DNA from: Sesamum alatum
Taxonomy: Eukaryota; Streptophyta; Magnoliopsida; Lamiales; Pedaliaceae
Reading direction: 5' to 3'
Assembly: GCA_034509735.1 (NCBI GenBank)
Contig: JACGWO010000010.1
Coordinates: forward strand, 16,195,193 to 16,259,192
DNA: 64,000 bases
Positions 23,632-34,678 of this stretch are shown in pieces (position 1 is the first letter of the stretch; each line of letters starts with the position of its first letter). The notes beneath the pieces were generated by a model. It made no database searches and was not told the DNA's origin. It saw nothing but the letters and a program-made list of their open reading frames with translations. The position numbers and the translations under genes were made by a program.

Positions 23632-24183
23632 TCATTTCCCTCTTAGACAGGATTCACAAGTTGGTAGCTCACTCAAGTCCCCTACCTCTAGGTTCTTTGA
23701 GTCTACCAATCTTTTCATCCTGTCTTGTGATATGTGACCTAGCCTAGCGTGCCACAATCGTCTGTTCCCGTTATTATCTATTTTACGTTTATGTTGAGCG
23801 TTAAGAACGAAGTTCGTTTGTTGCAAGATATAGAGCTCATTATTTAGTGTACCAAGTAGATGAGCAATTCCACACCTCATCAAATAAAAATAATTTTTAT
23901 TGATCATAAACTCATAACCACTATTATCTAACAATGAAATAGAAATGATGTTTTTAATCATACTAGGTACATAATAAACTTGCTCTAATTCTATGCTAAT
24001 ATTATCACTAACTACTAGAGTGGCGGATCCTACTGCTTCTGCCGAGATGGCCTTGCCATTCCCAAGCTTCAGGATCATATCCCCGCTACCCAGTTTTCTG
24101 TTTCTTTTCAGCACCTGCAAATCATTGCAAATGTGAGCTCCACAGCCGGTATCTAATACCCAAGAGGCAGAATTAGTGACCAT
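23632..24183 (-). CDS. Protease plus GAG-pre-integrase of element C (open, partial)
   Basis: 183 residues open. The aspartic protease begins at VTNSASWVLDTGCGAHICND with the D-T-G active site at about residues 11-13. The YVPSMIKNIISI stretch follows, and then the GAG-pre-integrase zinc finger with LWHARLGHIS (His pair) and LPTCESCLRGK (Cys pair). The protease would cut Gag-Pol. The first Met is internal to the polyprotein. The upstream zinc knuckle is at 24184-24290 and the rest of gag is beyond the solo LTR. Confidence 0.85.
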   Translation of the reverse strand: MVTNSASWVLDTGCGAHICNDLQVLKRNRKLGSGDMILKLGNGKAISAEAVGSATLVVSDNISIELEQVYYVPSMIKNIISISLLDNSGYEFMINKNYFYLMRCGIAHLLGTLNNELYILQQTNFVLNAQHKRKIDNNGNRRLWHARLGHISQDRMKRLVDSKNLEVGDLSELPTCESCLRGK

Positions 24184-24290
24184 TTAACCTCAATCACAAA
24201 TATACCTTGGTTCGAGAGGAGCTTGGGGCACTCCCTCTTCCAATGCCCTTGCTCATGGCAATTGATACATATGTCATATGCCCTCGACTG
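24184..24290 (-). pseudogene. Zinc knuckle end of element C gag
   Basis: The minus strand reads C-I-N-C-H-E-Q-G-H-W-K-R-E-C, an intact CCHC knuckle (C-x2-C-x4-H-x4-C), the only copy here with both the final Cys and the His in place and readable in one frame. It would bind the element RNA. The solo LTR at 24291 cuts it from the main gag body. Confidence 0.8.
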
Positions 24291-25193
24291 TGTTAGAATA
24301 GGTGACCATGTAAGCCAACTTTGGCGGGTATATGTAACCTATGTCTAGACAATTATAGGTGTTTGATAAATCATTAATGAATAAAGAAGTGAATTTCATT
24401 TGGCATTACTTTGTTTGTGTTCACTTATATCTGTTTTCTATATCTGTTCACTACGCAAACAAAGCCCACGGACTGAGAATCAATTTCGGGGGCTGGGACT
24501 ACGCTTGGAGGTAGGTCCATGGAATCAGTCTTCCCGAATCAGTCCGGAAATCTCCAAGTCAAGGAATCCCGAAAATGGGTACCGGGATTCCATTTGAGAC
24601 TTGCACTAAGCACCTGCTGTCGTGTTTCATCGACGGGTGACGAGGGTCGTCTAAGCAGTGTTAGTGGGTTAGCATGCTAGGAAGCAGCTGACTGAGGTGA
24701 CTCGCGGGAACCGTCTTACGGAGGGCCTTGAGTATGGTCAGCAAGGTATGACGTGTATTCCCGGTTCCAACGGTACAGGTCAAGTCCTTTGACTTGAGGA
24801 ATTGCTGAGTTTACCTGTACATCAGGGCTGTATCTTAGGTATGGTGAGAGATTGCCAGAATTCTCTTTGGTAGTCATAAGCCATGTCTAGTGCAGTTCTG
24901 GTGTGCAAAGTGACAGTAGTTTCCAAGAAAGGATCTGTCTCCTGTCAATAGGTTTTGGCAGTTGAGTCTCATATATACCTAGGTCTTGTCCCTAAAACTG
25001 TGGCCACAGTGACTGAACAGAAGGGAAGGATTCCCTTGCGGCGTTTAGTGAGGACAGACCAACACTTAGGTCCAAAATGGGTACCTGCATTTTCCGTGCC
25101 CTAGACTCTAAGTGATGAGACCGAAGACAGAAGGACAAGTGTACTGTTAGAGCCTAAATGTTCATCCCCGAATATTTCACCTAGTCTCTAGTG

Positions 25194-25224
25194 CCATGGA
25201 CCGTTGCTAGATGGCCACCCATGG
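25194..25224. promoter_or_regulatory. U3 hairpin-like block (representative copy)
   Basis: CCATGG at both ends with CCGT and the partner of ACGG inside, around CTAGCA or its complement. About 500 bp upstream of the TATA box. A near-identical block is present in the LTRs of both groups here. Role unknown. Confidence 0.5.
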
Positions 25225-25580
25225 TAACGGAAGGATTCTAGGAATCCGACCAAGTCTAGCTGAAAGGTGAACCTAAAGAGTCACACACTATCCACACACA
25301 TTTAGATATTTAATTAGGAATTAAATATTGGAGTGAAGGAATGATTAAATTGGATTTAATCGGGTCCTTTATTTTTCTTGGAGAAATAATTCCTTTTATT
25401 AGATATAAGGAATTAAATTGATAAATTAGATTTATCAAAGGGATTTATTTAATGGGCTTAAATAATATTTATATTTATTTTTTTAGCCTCTTGGAAATAT
25501 TTAAATAGGTTTTAAATATTCCATTAAATTAAATTAAATCAACGGTTGAGATCAATGGGAGAGATGGATGGCTAGGATTG

Positions 25581-25696
25581 TTTTGACTAGGTCAAAACAC
25601 TACTTTGACTAGGACTTTGACTAGGTCAAAATCCTAGTCAAATTAGAGTTCTTAAAAGAGGAGTTTAAAGAGGATTAAACTCCTCTTCTATATAAA
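25581..25696 (+). promoter_or_regulatory. LTR promoter: TTGAC inverted repeats plus TATA box
   Basis: Five or so TTGAC cores on the two strands at 25581-25643, then TATATAAA at 25689-25696, followed by CA- and CT-rich leader. The plus orientation would drive transcription antisense into element C. Confidence 0.6.
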
Positions 25697-26287
25697 CCCC
25701 TAGCATCCTACAAGTTGAAGGATGATGAATCTCCAACACACACACAATACACACACACACTCGGCTCTCTCTCCCTCTATCTCGTCCGCCCTCTCTCTCT
25801 CTCTCTCACACTCCAAGAAATTGTTTCTTTGTTCTCTTGTTCTTGGAACATTAGAACATGATGAATCAATACCGTTAATTCATAACGTGTTGATTGATTC
25901 ATCCACTCCAAATATTATAAACTTGTTCGTTGCTAGCACGACGTGCAAGATACGTGGGTGGATCGTCTGTCACGATTTGGAGGGTCTCAAGAACGAGATC
26001 TTGGTGCAAAACGGGGAACAACGCGTGTAGCCGTTGAAGACGAAAACGACAACGGGTAGGTCTCGTTTTAGATTTTCGTCCTCTTTTATTTTCAACCCTA
26101 TGGCCTCCATGATATGTTATATGTGATTTATTCATGAGATACACCGAACACCCGGGAAATTTCAAAGGCACACCCTTTGAAACGTGTTTTAATTTAAAAG
26201 CATGTTTAAATTCCGCATTTATTTTTTTAATTATATACCGCGCTTCCGCATTCGCGCTTTTCCCGGGACGATCCACAATTCCTTTCA

Positions 26288-27069
26288 GACTGTTGCTTGG
26301 AGACAACCTTTCTCTTTCCTTTGCCTTTCCCCTCTTTGGCAATGGGAACCCTATTAGTGTTCCTAGCTGCTTTGATGGCCTTTCCCTTCCCCTTCTTCCT
26401 TTTCCAACGTCCGGCACCTTTGCCTTTCGTTTTAGAAGTTGAAGCACCTCCAAACAATACCGAAGGTGTGGACTTTTTGGTTGTTGCCTCGTATTGCACC
26501 AACATATTAATCAACTCATGAATGCCCTTCTCAAGTGCGTTCATGTTGTAGTTGACAATAAATTGGTTGAAGGAGGGTGGGAGTGACTGAAGGATCACAT
26601 CTATGTACGTCTCATTAACGAGGCCTGCCTTTAGGTCCTCGAGCTTTTCCACCAGGGTAAGCATTTTAACCCCGTGCTCTTGTACAAAGGATCCTTCTGT
26701 CATTTTGGTTCCAAAGAACGCCTTAGTCGCGACATACCTAGTATGCTGGTCCGGGACTGCATACCAATCCTTGAGGCGAGCCATAATGGAAGGGACATCG
26801 TCTAGCCTTTCATATTGCTTCTGAATCTCATTCGTCATCGAAGCAAGTATGACACTACGGACTTTCCGGTTATCCTTATGCCAAGTCTCGAACGTCTCAC
26901 GTTCTTCTGGCGTGGATCCTTCCGGTAAGGTCCTAGGGAGAGGCTCGTCCATGACGTAGCCTTGGTTCTCGTAATCCAGGACTATCCTGAGATTGCGCAA
27001 CCAGTCGTTGTAATTGGTTCCATTGAATTTGTTGGTCTCAAGAATGGTTGATAAAGGGTTCTTAGACAT
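26288..27069 (-). CDS. gag of element C (UBN2-type), open but truncated
   Basis: About 260 residues in one frame from ATG at 27069 (MSKNPLSTILETNKFNG). Order: NYNDWLRNLRIVLDYENQGYV, the STPEERETFETWHKDNRK stretch, ASMTNEIQKQYERLDDV, RYVATKAFFGTKM, GVKMLTLVEKLEDLKAG, LQSLPPSFNQFIVNYNMN, INMLVQYEATTKKS, then a Lys/Gly-rich basic tail. The chosen start matches the other gag genes; the frame stays open about 30 codons upstream but that lies in the leader. The solo LTR removes the zinc knuckle and adds LTR-encoded residues at the C-terminus. Gag would build the virus-like particle. Confidence 0.88.
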
Positions 27070-29067
27070 TTTTAAATCTACATTTAAAAAATAGAGTTCG
27101 CGATCAGCAGAATGTAAAAGATGGTGGTTTGATAAATAATTAAATGCTTGGTCTTTAGTCATTTAATGCTCCCACTATTTATACGAAAACACGGTACTCA
27201 CAAACGTTGTTTTCGGGAAACCCTTTCCTAGTGAGCTTGGGATCCACAGCGAATTTTTTCATACCCCGCTTTTACGATTCGCATGGAAAAAATCCTGTGG
27301 GAGGTATACCATACCATTCTCGTTCCACGAGATTGCCAAGATTATCGCCTCACCCTTTGACATGATCTCAAGGACTCCAAGTGAAACATGCTAATCGGGC
27401 ATTAGACCCGACCCAATCAACCGAGCCATAGACCCACTGCTACCTCCACGACTCGTGAGACAAGTAACGGTAGTCTATTTTTCGTTCATGATACAGTGCA
27501 GCTTCTTTTAAGTACGATAGACGTGCCACGACTCGTGAGACCATGCTATCGACCTAAATCAGCTTCCTCACTATGCCATGGATTGGAAGGCATGGACATA
27601 CTCCTAGAGTCCATGTCCATTTTGTCTAGGGTCTAATATTTGGACATTGGTCCAACCAATATGAGAGTAATAAATGACCGAGATCTCATAAATAAATATA
27701 TCAACACATTCATCCATAATGCGTAAGTAAATTGCATCCGTAGCAGTTATATGATAAACAAAATACCATTCATCCATCATAATAACCACATGCAAAATCA
27801 AAGCCTAGCACGCCCCTGTTGGATGATCACGAGCCCGAATCCTATGCAATCCACTGAGCCCGCAGTGGATCTATGGTCAATCTAGGGTTGGTCCTACACT
27901 ATTACATTAATAGTAACCCAATCATCATTCTGATGGGCCTTGGTCTCTTTTCTCTTTCTTCTCTTCATGGAAACTCCTTGGAACCTCCAGTCTGGGCTCT
28001 CCATATGGACCTTCCTTCTTCTCCACCAATTACATAAAATTAAAATCTCACTCCTATTCTACTCTCATTACATATGTAAAATGGAAACCCCAGCGAAAAC
28101 CCGGGGGGGGGTACATAAGGAGGGAGGAAGAATGCCTTATTATTCCAAGACAACTAGAAAGGGATAAGGAGAAAGCAGAAAAAGAGGCACACAGGCCCAA
28201 CATAAAATATAACCATACATTCGGACTAGGGCTCGTGACCATCCATTTCCATCCAATGCACATAATCACATGATCCAATAATATAAATACATGCTAATAT
28301 CACATGATTACCAATCATAGTTATCCAAGATAAAATAAATACGTAACGTATGAAAAAATATGATATAACCGTTGGCAATAATATTTTTTCCCGTTTTAGG
28401 AAGACCCTTCCTTATTATTTCTAGGTAAATTATCCTCGGGATTCCAAATCCAACATAATTTAACCTCCCAAAATAATATCTTAGAAAATAGGAAAAAATT
28501 AAACAAAAACGAATTTTCAGAATTAATTAAAAAATTAAAACTGAAAAAAATAAAGAGAAACCCTAATACCGCAGCCGGCCGCCGCCACCGCCAGCCGCCA
28601 GCCGGCGTGCGCAGGGCAGCAGGCTGGCACACAGGCTCCCTTGCTCGCGCGCGCGCTAGCCTGCCTGGGCGCGCGCGCGTAGACACCATTGTCTGCGTGC
28701 GCGCGCGCATAGGGCCCGCCCTCTCTAGCCGCGCGTCCGGGCACGCAGGCATCCCAGCTCCCCGGCCGCGCCACCCGGCAGGCTGTCTGCACGCAGCCAT
28801 GCGCGTCTGCCTTGCCTGTGCGCACGGCCGCGGAGCGGCCAACCTCCGGGAGGCCCGCGTGCTGCGGCTATTCTTCGTTTTGTTTTGATTTTCACCCCCG
28901 TTTCCCAAGAAAAACAGAAAATCCAACAATACCAAAAATCATACGAATTTAAAAGCAAGAAAACGACATGCTTTAATATTAATACAATCAAGAATTAATC
29001 AAAACATGCCAAAACACGTTTCATGCTTAAAATGCACGTAAAACCCTAGGCCTATACACCGAACCGA
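27070..29067 (-). other. Long leader of element C
   Basis: About 2 kb untranslated stretch between primer-binding site and gag. It contains palindromes CACGACTCGTG at 27447 and 27527 (80 bp apart), the stem-loop at 27848-27871, and a GC-rich island at about 28570-28860 with GCGCGC runs. Long open stretches across the island on both strands are composition effects. No ORF supported. Confidence 0.75.
27848..27871 (-). promoter_or_regulatory. Leader stem-loop, element C
   Basis: Plus-strand arms AATCCACTG and CAGTGGATC with loop AGCCCG; in the RNA (minus strand) a 9-bp stem closed by a G-U pair. The core is conserved in B, D, E and H. Confidence 0.65.
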
Positions 29068-29079
29068 GCTCTGATACCA
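29068..29079 (-). other. Primer-binding site of element C (tRNA-iMet type)
   Basis: Coding strand TGGTATCAGAGC, one base from the LTR. This is the usual plant copia primer site complementary to the 3' end of initiator tRNA-Met. Confidence 0.88.
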
Positions 29080-29080
29080 C

Positions 29081-31030
29081 TGAAAGATTGTGGATCCTCC
29101 CGGGAAATAGCGCGAATGCGGAAGCGCGGTATAAAATTAAATAACAAAAATTTAAACATGCTTTTACGTAAAAATAAAGAACACATTCAAGGGGTGTACC
29201 CTTGAAGTTCCCGGGCGTTCGGTGTATCTCATGAATTAAAAGCATAGAAACAATCATGGAGGCCATAGGATTAAAAATAAAAGAGGGACGAAAAGTAAAT
29301 CGGGACCTACCGATTGTCGTTTTCGTCTTCTAACCGGTACTCGCTTCGTTCCCCGATTTGCACCAAATCTCGTATATGAGATTCTCCAAATTGTGACACG
29401 CAATCCACCCACGTATCTTGCACGTCGTGCTAGCGAACGAACAAGTATATTGGAGAGGACGGATCAATCATACGTTATTAATTTAATGGGATTAATCCTC
29501 CTATGTTCAATTGTCCAAGAACAAAAGAACAAGAAAATAATATTCTTGAGAGAGAGAGAGAGAGAGAGGGCGGACAAGAGGAGAGAGAGCATGAGAGAGA
29601 GTGTGTGTTGGAGTTTCATCATCTCTCTTATGGTGAGGGGCTAGGACTATATATAGAGGAGGAGTTTAATCCTCTTCAAACTCCAACTCTAAAGAACACT
29701 ATTTTGACTAGGATTTTGACCTAGTCAAAGTCCTAGTCAAAGTAGTAATTTGACCTAGTCAAATTAATCCTAGCCATCCATCTCTCCTTTTTAATCTCAA
29801 CCATTAATTTAATTTAATGGAATGTTTAAAACCTATTTAAATATTCAAAAGGGCAATAAATAAATATAATAAATATAAATATTTATTTTAGGCCCATTAA
29901 ATTAATTTTTTAATAAATCTAATTTATTAGATTAATCCCTTTTATCTAATAAAAGGAATTAATTTTCTCCAAGAAAATAAAGGACCAGATTAAATCCAAT
30001 TTAATCATTCCATTTCTCCAAATATTTAATTCTAAATTAAATGTTTAATGTGTGTGGATTGTGTGTAACTCTTTAGGTTCACCTTTCAGCTAGACTTGGT
30101 CGGATTCCTAGAATCCACCCGTTACCATGGGTGGCCATCTAGCAACGGTCCATGGCACTAGAGACTAGGTGAATATTTGGGGATGAACATTTAGGCTCTA
30201 ACAGTACACTTGTCCTTCCGTCTACGGTCTCACTACTTAAGGTCTAGGGCACGAAAATTGCAGGTACCCATTGACCTAAGTGTCGGTCTGTCCTTACTAA
30301 ACGCCGCAAGGAAAACCTTCCCTTCTGTTCAGTTAGTGTGACCACAGATTTTAGGGACAAGACACAAAGCATATGTGAGACTCAACTGTCAAAGCCTTTG
30401 GACAGGAGACAGATCCTTTCTTGGAAACTACTGTCACTCTGTACACCGGAGGTGTACTAGATATGGCTTATGACTACTCAAGTGCTTTTTTAGCAATCTC
30501 TCACCATATCTAAGATACAACCCTGATATACAGGTAAACTCAGCAGTTTCTAAAGTCAAAGGACTTGACCTGTACTGTCGGAACCGTGAACACACGTCAT
30601 ACCTAGCCGACCCTACTCAAGGTCCTCCGTAAGATGGTTTCTGTGAGTCACCTCAGTCAGCTGCTCCCTAGCAGGCTAACCCACTAACACTGCTTAGACG
30701 ACCTTCGTCACCCGTCGATGAAATACGACAGCATATGCTTAGTGAAAGTCTCAAGGGGAATCACGGTACCCATTTTCAAGATTCCTTAACTTGGAGATTT
30801 TCGGACTGATTCGGCGGGACTAATTTCATGGACCTAACTCCAAGCGTAGTCCGTGGGCTTTGTTTGCATAGTGAACAGATATGTAATGCAGATAAAGTGA
30901 ACACAAACAAAGTAATGCCAAATGAATTTCACTTCTTTATTCATTAATAATTTATCAAATCCCTGAAATTGTCTAGACATAGGTTACATTTTGCCTGCCA
31001 AGATTGGCTACATGGTCACCTATTCTAACA
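29081..31030 (-). repeat. 5' LTR of element C
   Basis: TGAAAG to TCTAACA on the plus strand, 1950 bp, next to the primer-binding site. Pair of 19017-21007; shorter mainly in the AG tract (29548-29569) and a deletion near 30850. Right border fixed by ATCTC. Confidence 0.95.
29648..29770 (-). promoter_or_regulatory. LTR promoter of element C (5' copy)
   Basis: TTGAC inverted repeats at about 29700-29770 and a TATATATA box at 29648-29655 on the minus strand. Transcription would run towards gag. Confidence 0.6.
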
Positions 31031-31409
31031 ATCTCATCCCACTGTTCAGTTACCGCGGCCACAGATTTATTGGAGGACGAGTCACAGAGTCTAAGTGAGA
31101 TATTACTGTCAATCCTTTTGACAGGAGACGACTCCTCTGTTAGGACCTACTGTTCATACACCACACGCTGACTGCACTAGATAGGGCTTATGACAATCGA
31201 GTCTCTCCACTTGGTAGCCTCTTGCCAAATGTAAGATACAGGCACGGTGTGCATGTGACCACAATAGTCCCTCATGTCCGAGGACCAAATCGGCACTGCT
31301 GGAACCGGGAATCCAAGTCATACTGACCAACCCACTCAAGGTCTCCCATATGACAATTCCCACGAGTCATCTCAGTCAGCCGGCACAAAGCTGGCTAACC
31401 CACTAACAT
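31031..31409 (-). repeat. 5' LTR of element B, right part (truncated)
   Basis: Continues the B LTR after element C; matches 9700-10080 of the LTR at 8497. It stops at 31409 where LTR fragment F begins; the last 340-380 bp of the LTR are not found to the right of the E/H array. Confidence 0.85.
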
Positions 31410-31878
31410 TGAAAGCATGTGTGGATCATCCCCGGGAGGGAGCGCGAATGAGGAAGCGCGATAAATTAAAACATGAAATTAAAACATGCTATAAATGAAA
31501 ATAAAAGTACACGTTAAAGGGGTGTTCCCTTTGAACCTCCCGAGCGTTTGGTGTATCTCATGATCAAAATAAACATGCAAAAATCATGGTTGTCGTTTTC
31601 TTCGTACCGCGACGTGCGTTGTTCCACGTTTTGCCACCAAGATTTCAAATTAAAAACCCTCTAAATAGTCCACCCAATCCACCGGATCTTGATCCCCCAT
31701 GCTAGCAAGAAATCAAGAGGAATATATATATATATATGGAAGGACAAATCGACCTAGCGTTATGAATTAATGTGATCCATTTGCCTATAGTTCTCTTGTA
31801 TCAAAGACAAGGAACTAGAACAGTTCTTGGAGAGTCGAGAAGAGAGGTGGGCGAGAGAGATAGAGTGGCCGAGTGTGT
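31410..31878 (-). repeat. LTR fragment F
   Basis: Starts TGAAAGCATG and matches the first 470 bp of B-type LTRs, including an AT microsatellite at 31722-31736. It lies within the B LTR (left flank AACAT) and is cut at 31878 by the LTR of element E. Its remaining three quarters are missing from the window, which suggests loss through the recombination that formed the E/H array. Confidence 0.8.
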
Positions 31879-34104
31879 TGAAGGACAAGCGGATCCGCCC
31901 GGGAGCGCGAGCGGAAGCGAGAAAGCGACAAAAGTGCGTAAATTAAATCAAATCTAATTTAAAATACGAATCCCAAGGGTTGTGCCCTTGGGTGCTCAAC
32001 CGGGCGTTCGATGTAGGATGTGTAAATATTGGAAATGAATATTAAACACATAGGGCATAGATAAATATATATAATCAATCAAAGCGTAATTAACCGTTAC
32101 CTTTGATAGTTTAGCGTATGCTCCCGACTACTTGCGTTGTTCCTTCTCCGGAATGCTCACAAAATCCAAACGTATGGATTCTCCAAAGGTGATCCACACC
32201 ACACTGGAAGAAACACACGTTCTTCTTGCTAGAAAAGAACAGGTTTAAGAAGGAATCAGTTTAAGATAAGAACACTATAAATTAGTGCTCTCTTAAACTT
32301 ACTTTGTTCTTCTTCTTGATTCAAAATCAAGTGAAGAACACAAGTGTGAGAGAGGGAGAGAGGGAGAGAGGGCGAGAGTTGAGAGAGAGGAGAGGGATTT
32401 TTTGTCTTCTCTTTTTCCTAGAAAAAGATGAATAATGAATCACTTATGCTTGGTGTTGTATATTCTAATATATATACATAATTAATGTGATTATTGGAAT
32501 GTGTCTAGGTTCATCCAAGGATGTCTAGATTCATTCCAGTCAATCACCATCAATTTTTCAATCAAGCCTACCAAAATTTATGGTATGATCAAATCATACC
32601 AAAAGGGAAGAGCTTGATTGGGCTTCATTTGTCTCTTTCCAAAAGAGATAAGTCAACATACCATCTAGCATGAAACATGGCTGATTTTGCTTCCTCCAAG
32701 AGAGGATGTCAGCCATGTTTAATTAAGGGAAGAAGTCCAACTTCTTCCTATTCCAAAATACGAATTATTTCTCCTCTCGGGTATAATTTAACGGACCGGG
32801 TTTTATCGTAATTCAATTACGATGAATCTAACATTAAATCTAATTTAATGTCCATTTAAATTATTCCCGTTGATCTTTTAATCCAATTAAAAGATCCAAC
32901 GTCTCAACTTTCCATATTTAATCGAAAATCCAATTTACCGATTAAACGAAAGCCCGATACAATATCGGCTCGTCCATCCAATGGACTTTCCCTTAAGTAA
33001 TCCAATTACTTATTTTATCCTTTGAGATTGACTCCAAGTCGATCTCTCAACCTCCTCGGTGATTTGTGTGTGACCCTTTAGGTTCACCCTCAGCTAGACT
33101 TGGGCCCGTGTCCCACAAGGGCCCGTTACCATGGGTGGCCGTCTAGCAACGGTCCATGGCACTAGAGACTAGGTGAAATGGCGTGAACATTTAGGCGCCG
33201 ATTCCATACGGGTACGATCCTTCCGTCTACCGTCTCCAGGCCTTAGTCTAGGGTATGGAATTGGGCGTCAGTTTCCATCCTTGACTAGGCATCTATGCTT
33301 AATACTCGAGACCACGTATGCTTCATTGCGTCGACACAGGAAACCATTCCATGTTCGAACAACCACTGTGGCCACAGCTTTAAACAGCATGAACGTGTCT
33401 CCGAGTGCATAGGAGATACCTCTGTCACATACTGACAGGGGATGGATCCTCTTCTTTAAATCCACCGTCCTCGCTACACATTCCGACTGCACTGGACAAG
33501 GTTTATGATAATCATCTTACAGAATGATTACCTCTCGCTAGATCCAAGATACAGCCGTCATGTGCACGCGACTGCCATGATCCCTCAAGTCTGAGGATTA
33601 CTCCCGTACTATCAGAATCGGGGAAAACCAATCATACCGACCAAGCCTCCAAGGCTTCCATATGATGATTCCCGCGAGTCAGTCCAGTCGGCTCGACCCC
33701 AGTCGACCAACCCATCAAGATCGTGTAGGCGTCCCACGCCTGTCGCCGATGAAACACGGCACTCATCCAATGAACACGACTCTTGACGCAAGTCTCAATA
33801 GGACTCTCGATGCCCTGTCTCGAGGTCCTCGACTTAGAACGTTTCAGACCCAACTCTTAATCAGTTGGTTTCATGACCACCATCCAATGCGTGGCCCAAC
33901 TGGTTGTTATCCATGGTCTGTGGGCTTTGTTGCGATATAAGTTAAACACTGTTTTAACAAATGTAAGATGAGCGCAACAAAGAAGGTACCATTGGTGATG
34001 AACACTCATCTTATTCATCACATAATAATATTACATCTACATCAAGTTGTCGAATAGGTTACAAATTGCCAAACCTATTGGCTCTCTGGTCACCTATTCT
34101 AACA
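31879..34104 (-). repeat. 3' LTR of element E
   Basis: TGAAGG to TCTAACA, 2226 bp, next to the polypurine tract. Contains GA-rich repeats at 32346-32393 and the U3 hairpin block at about 33130-33160. It lacks the TTTGACTAGG inverted repeats typical of the B/C/D LTRs. Instead, GGTATGATCAAATCATACC, an inverted repeat, lies at 32581-32599. Confidence 0.92.
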
Positions 34105-34120
34105 ATCTCCCACTTGACCT
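34105..34120 (-). other. Polypurine tract of element E
   Basis: AGGTCAAGTGGGAGAT on the coding strand, directly beside the LTR. Confidence 0.8.
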
Positions 34121-34132
34121 AAAGCCAATCAC

Positions 34133-34678
34133 CCATTGACCTCGAACCTCTTATTCAGATGGTAAGTATGGGCAACTTGCGACATGGGCTTAGCAAGTAG
34201 ATCTGCTATGTTTTCTGCGGAGCTGACTCGGTCCAACCGAACGTCACTCCTGCTATCCATCTCTCTAAAGAGATGGTAGCGTCTAAGAATATGCTTGGAT
34301 CGTGATGAGATCTCGGTTCCTTTGCTAGCGCTATCGCCCCGTTGTTATCATAAAAGATAATTACAGGCTTAGCAACGCTAGGTACTACATCCAACCCTTG
34401 GATGTAGCTCATCAACCAAACAACTCCTTAGCAGCTTCCAAAGCCGCTATGTATTAAAACTCTATGGTGGAGTCCGCCGTGGTAGCCTACTTGGAACTCT
34501 TCCAAGTAACCACGCCACCATTTAGACTAAATACAAAACCATACTAAGACCTGGCATCATCGTCATCCGACTGGAACCTAGCGTCGCTATAGCCTTCTAG
34601 TATCAACTCTCCACCGCCGTAGATCAAGAACATGTCCTTAGACCTTTTCAGGTACTTCAGGATAGTCTTGACTGCACA
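34133..34678 (-). pseudogene. RNase H of element E
   Basis: The minus strand holds the VIIFYDNNGAIALAKEPRSHH stretch (34206-34415) and, in other frames, the segment for the DASFQSDDDD core near 34550-34570. A stop replaces part of the SSKQ region, the Glu motif is disrupted near 34450, and several single-base changes break the frame. It would degrade RNA in RNA/DNA hybrids if intact. Confidence 0.75.

Larger units (their letters stand above)
24291..26287 (+). repeat. Solo copia LTR in element C gag, TSD GACTG
   Basis: TGTTAGAATAGG to CCTTTCA, 1997 bp, flanked by GACTG at 24286-24290 and 26288-26292. Carries the U3 hairpin block (25194-25224), TTGAC repeats and TATA box (25581-25696), CA and CT tracts (25736-25810) and the GGTGCAAAACGGGGAACAA segment near 26001. 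It is close in sequence to the truncated LTR at 43168-44359 in element D. Antisense to gag, without internal region. Confidence 0.96.
19017..31030 (-). mobile_element. Element C: complete-ended Ty1/copia, TSD ATCTC
   Basis: Both LTRs (19017-21007 and 29081-31030), polypurine tract, primer-binding site and all coding domains are present in order on the minus strand. The exact 5-bp duplication ATCTC shows insertion into the 5' LTR of B. In the first 150 bp the two LTRs differ at about seven positions, mostly transitions, so this is not a very recent insertion. A solo LTR (24291-26287) splits gag. Without it the element is about 10 kb. RT/RNase H, protease and gag are each long open stretches, but stops and frameshifts separate them. 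Confidence 0.93.
8497..31409 (-). mobile_element. Element B: Ty1/copia retrotransposon, interrupted
   Basis: Order on the minus strand is 5' LTR (17861-19016 plus 31031-31409), leader, gag, solo LTR, protease, integrase, RT, RNase H and 3' LTR (8497-10424). It lacks a primer-binding site: the leader runs straight into the LTR at 17860/17861, where C and D have GCTCTGATACCA. RNase H and the end of RT are truncated. Element C split its 5' LTR, and LTR fragment F begins where the remaining LTR stops at 31409. About 380 bp of the LTR end is absent to the right. Confidence 0.8.

Noticed and set aside
28396..28991. Open frames of 80-180 residues in the leader of C
   Set aside because: Same GC-rich composition effect; frames on both strands overlap and the B and H leaders do not conserve them.
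31722..31736. AT runs at 31722 and 49820 as functional sites
   Set aside because: Simple microsatellites inside LTRs, with unequal length between sibling LTRs.
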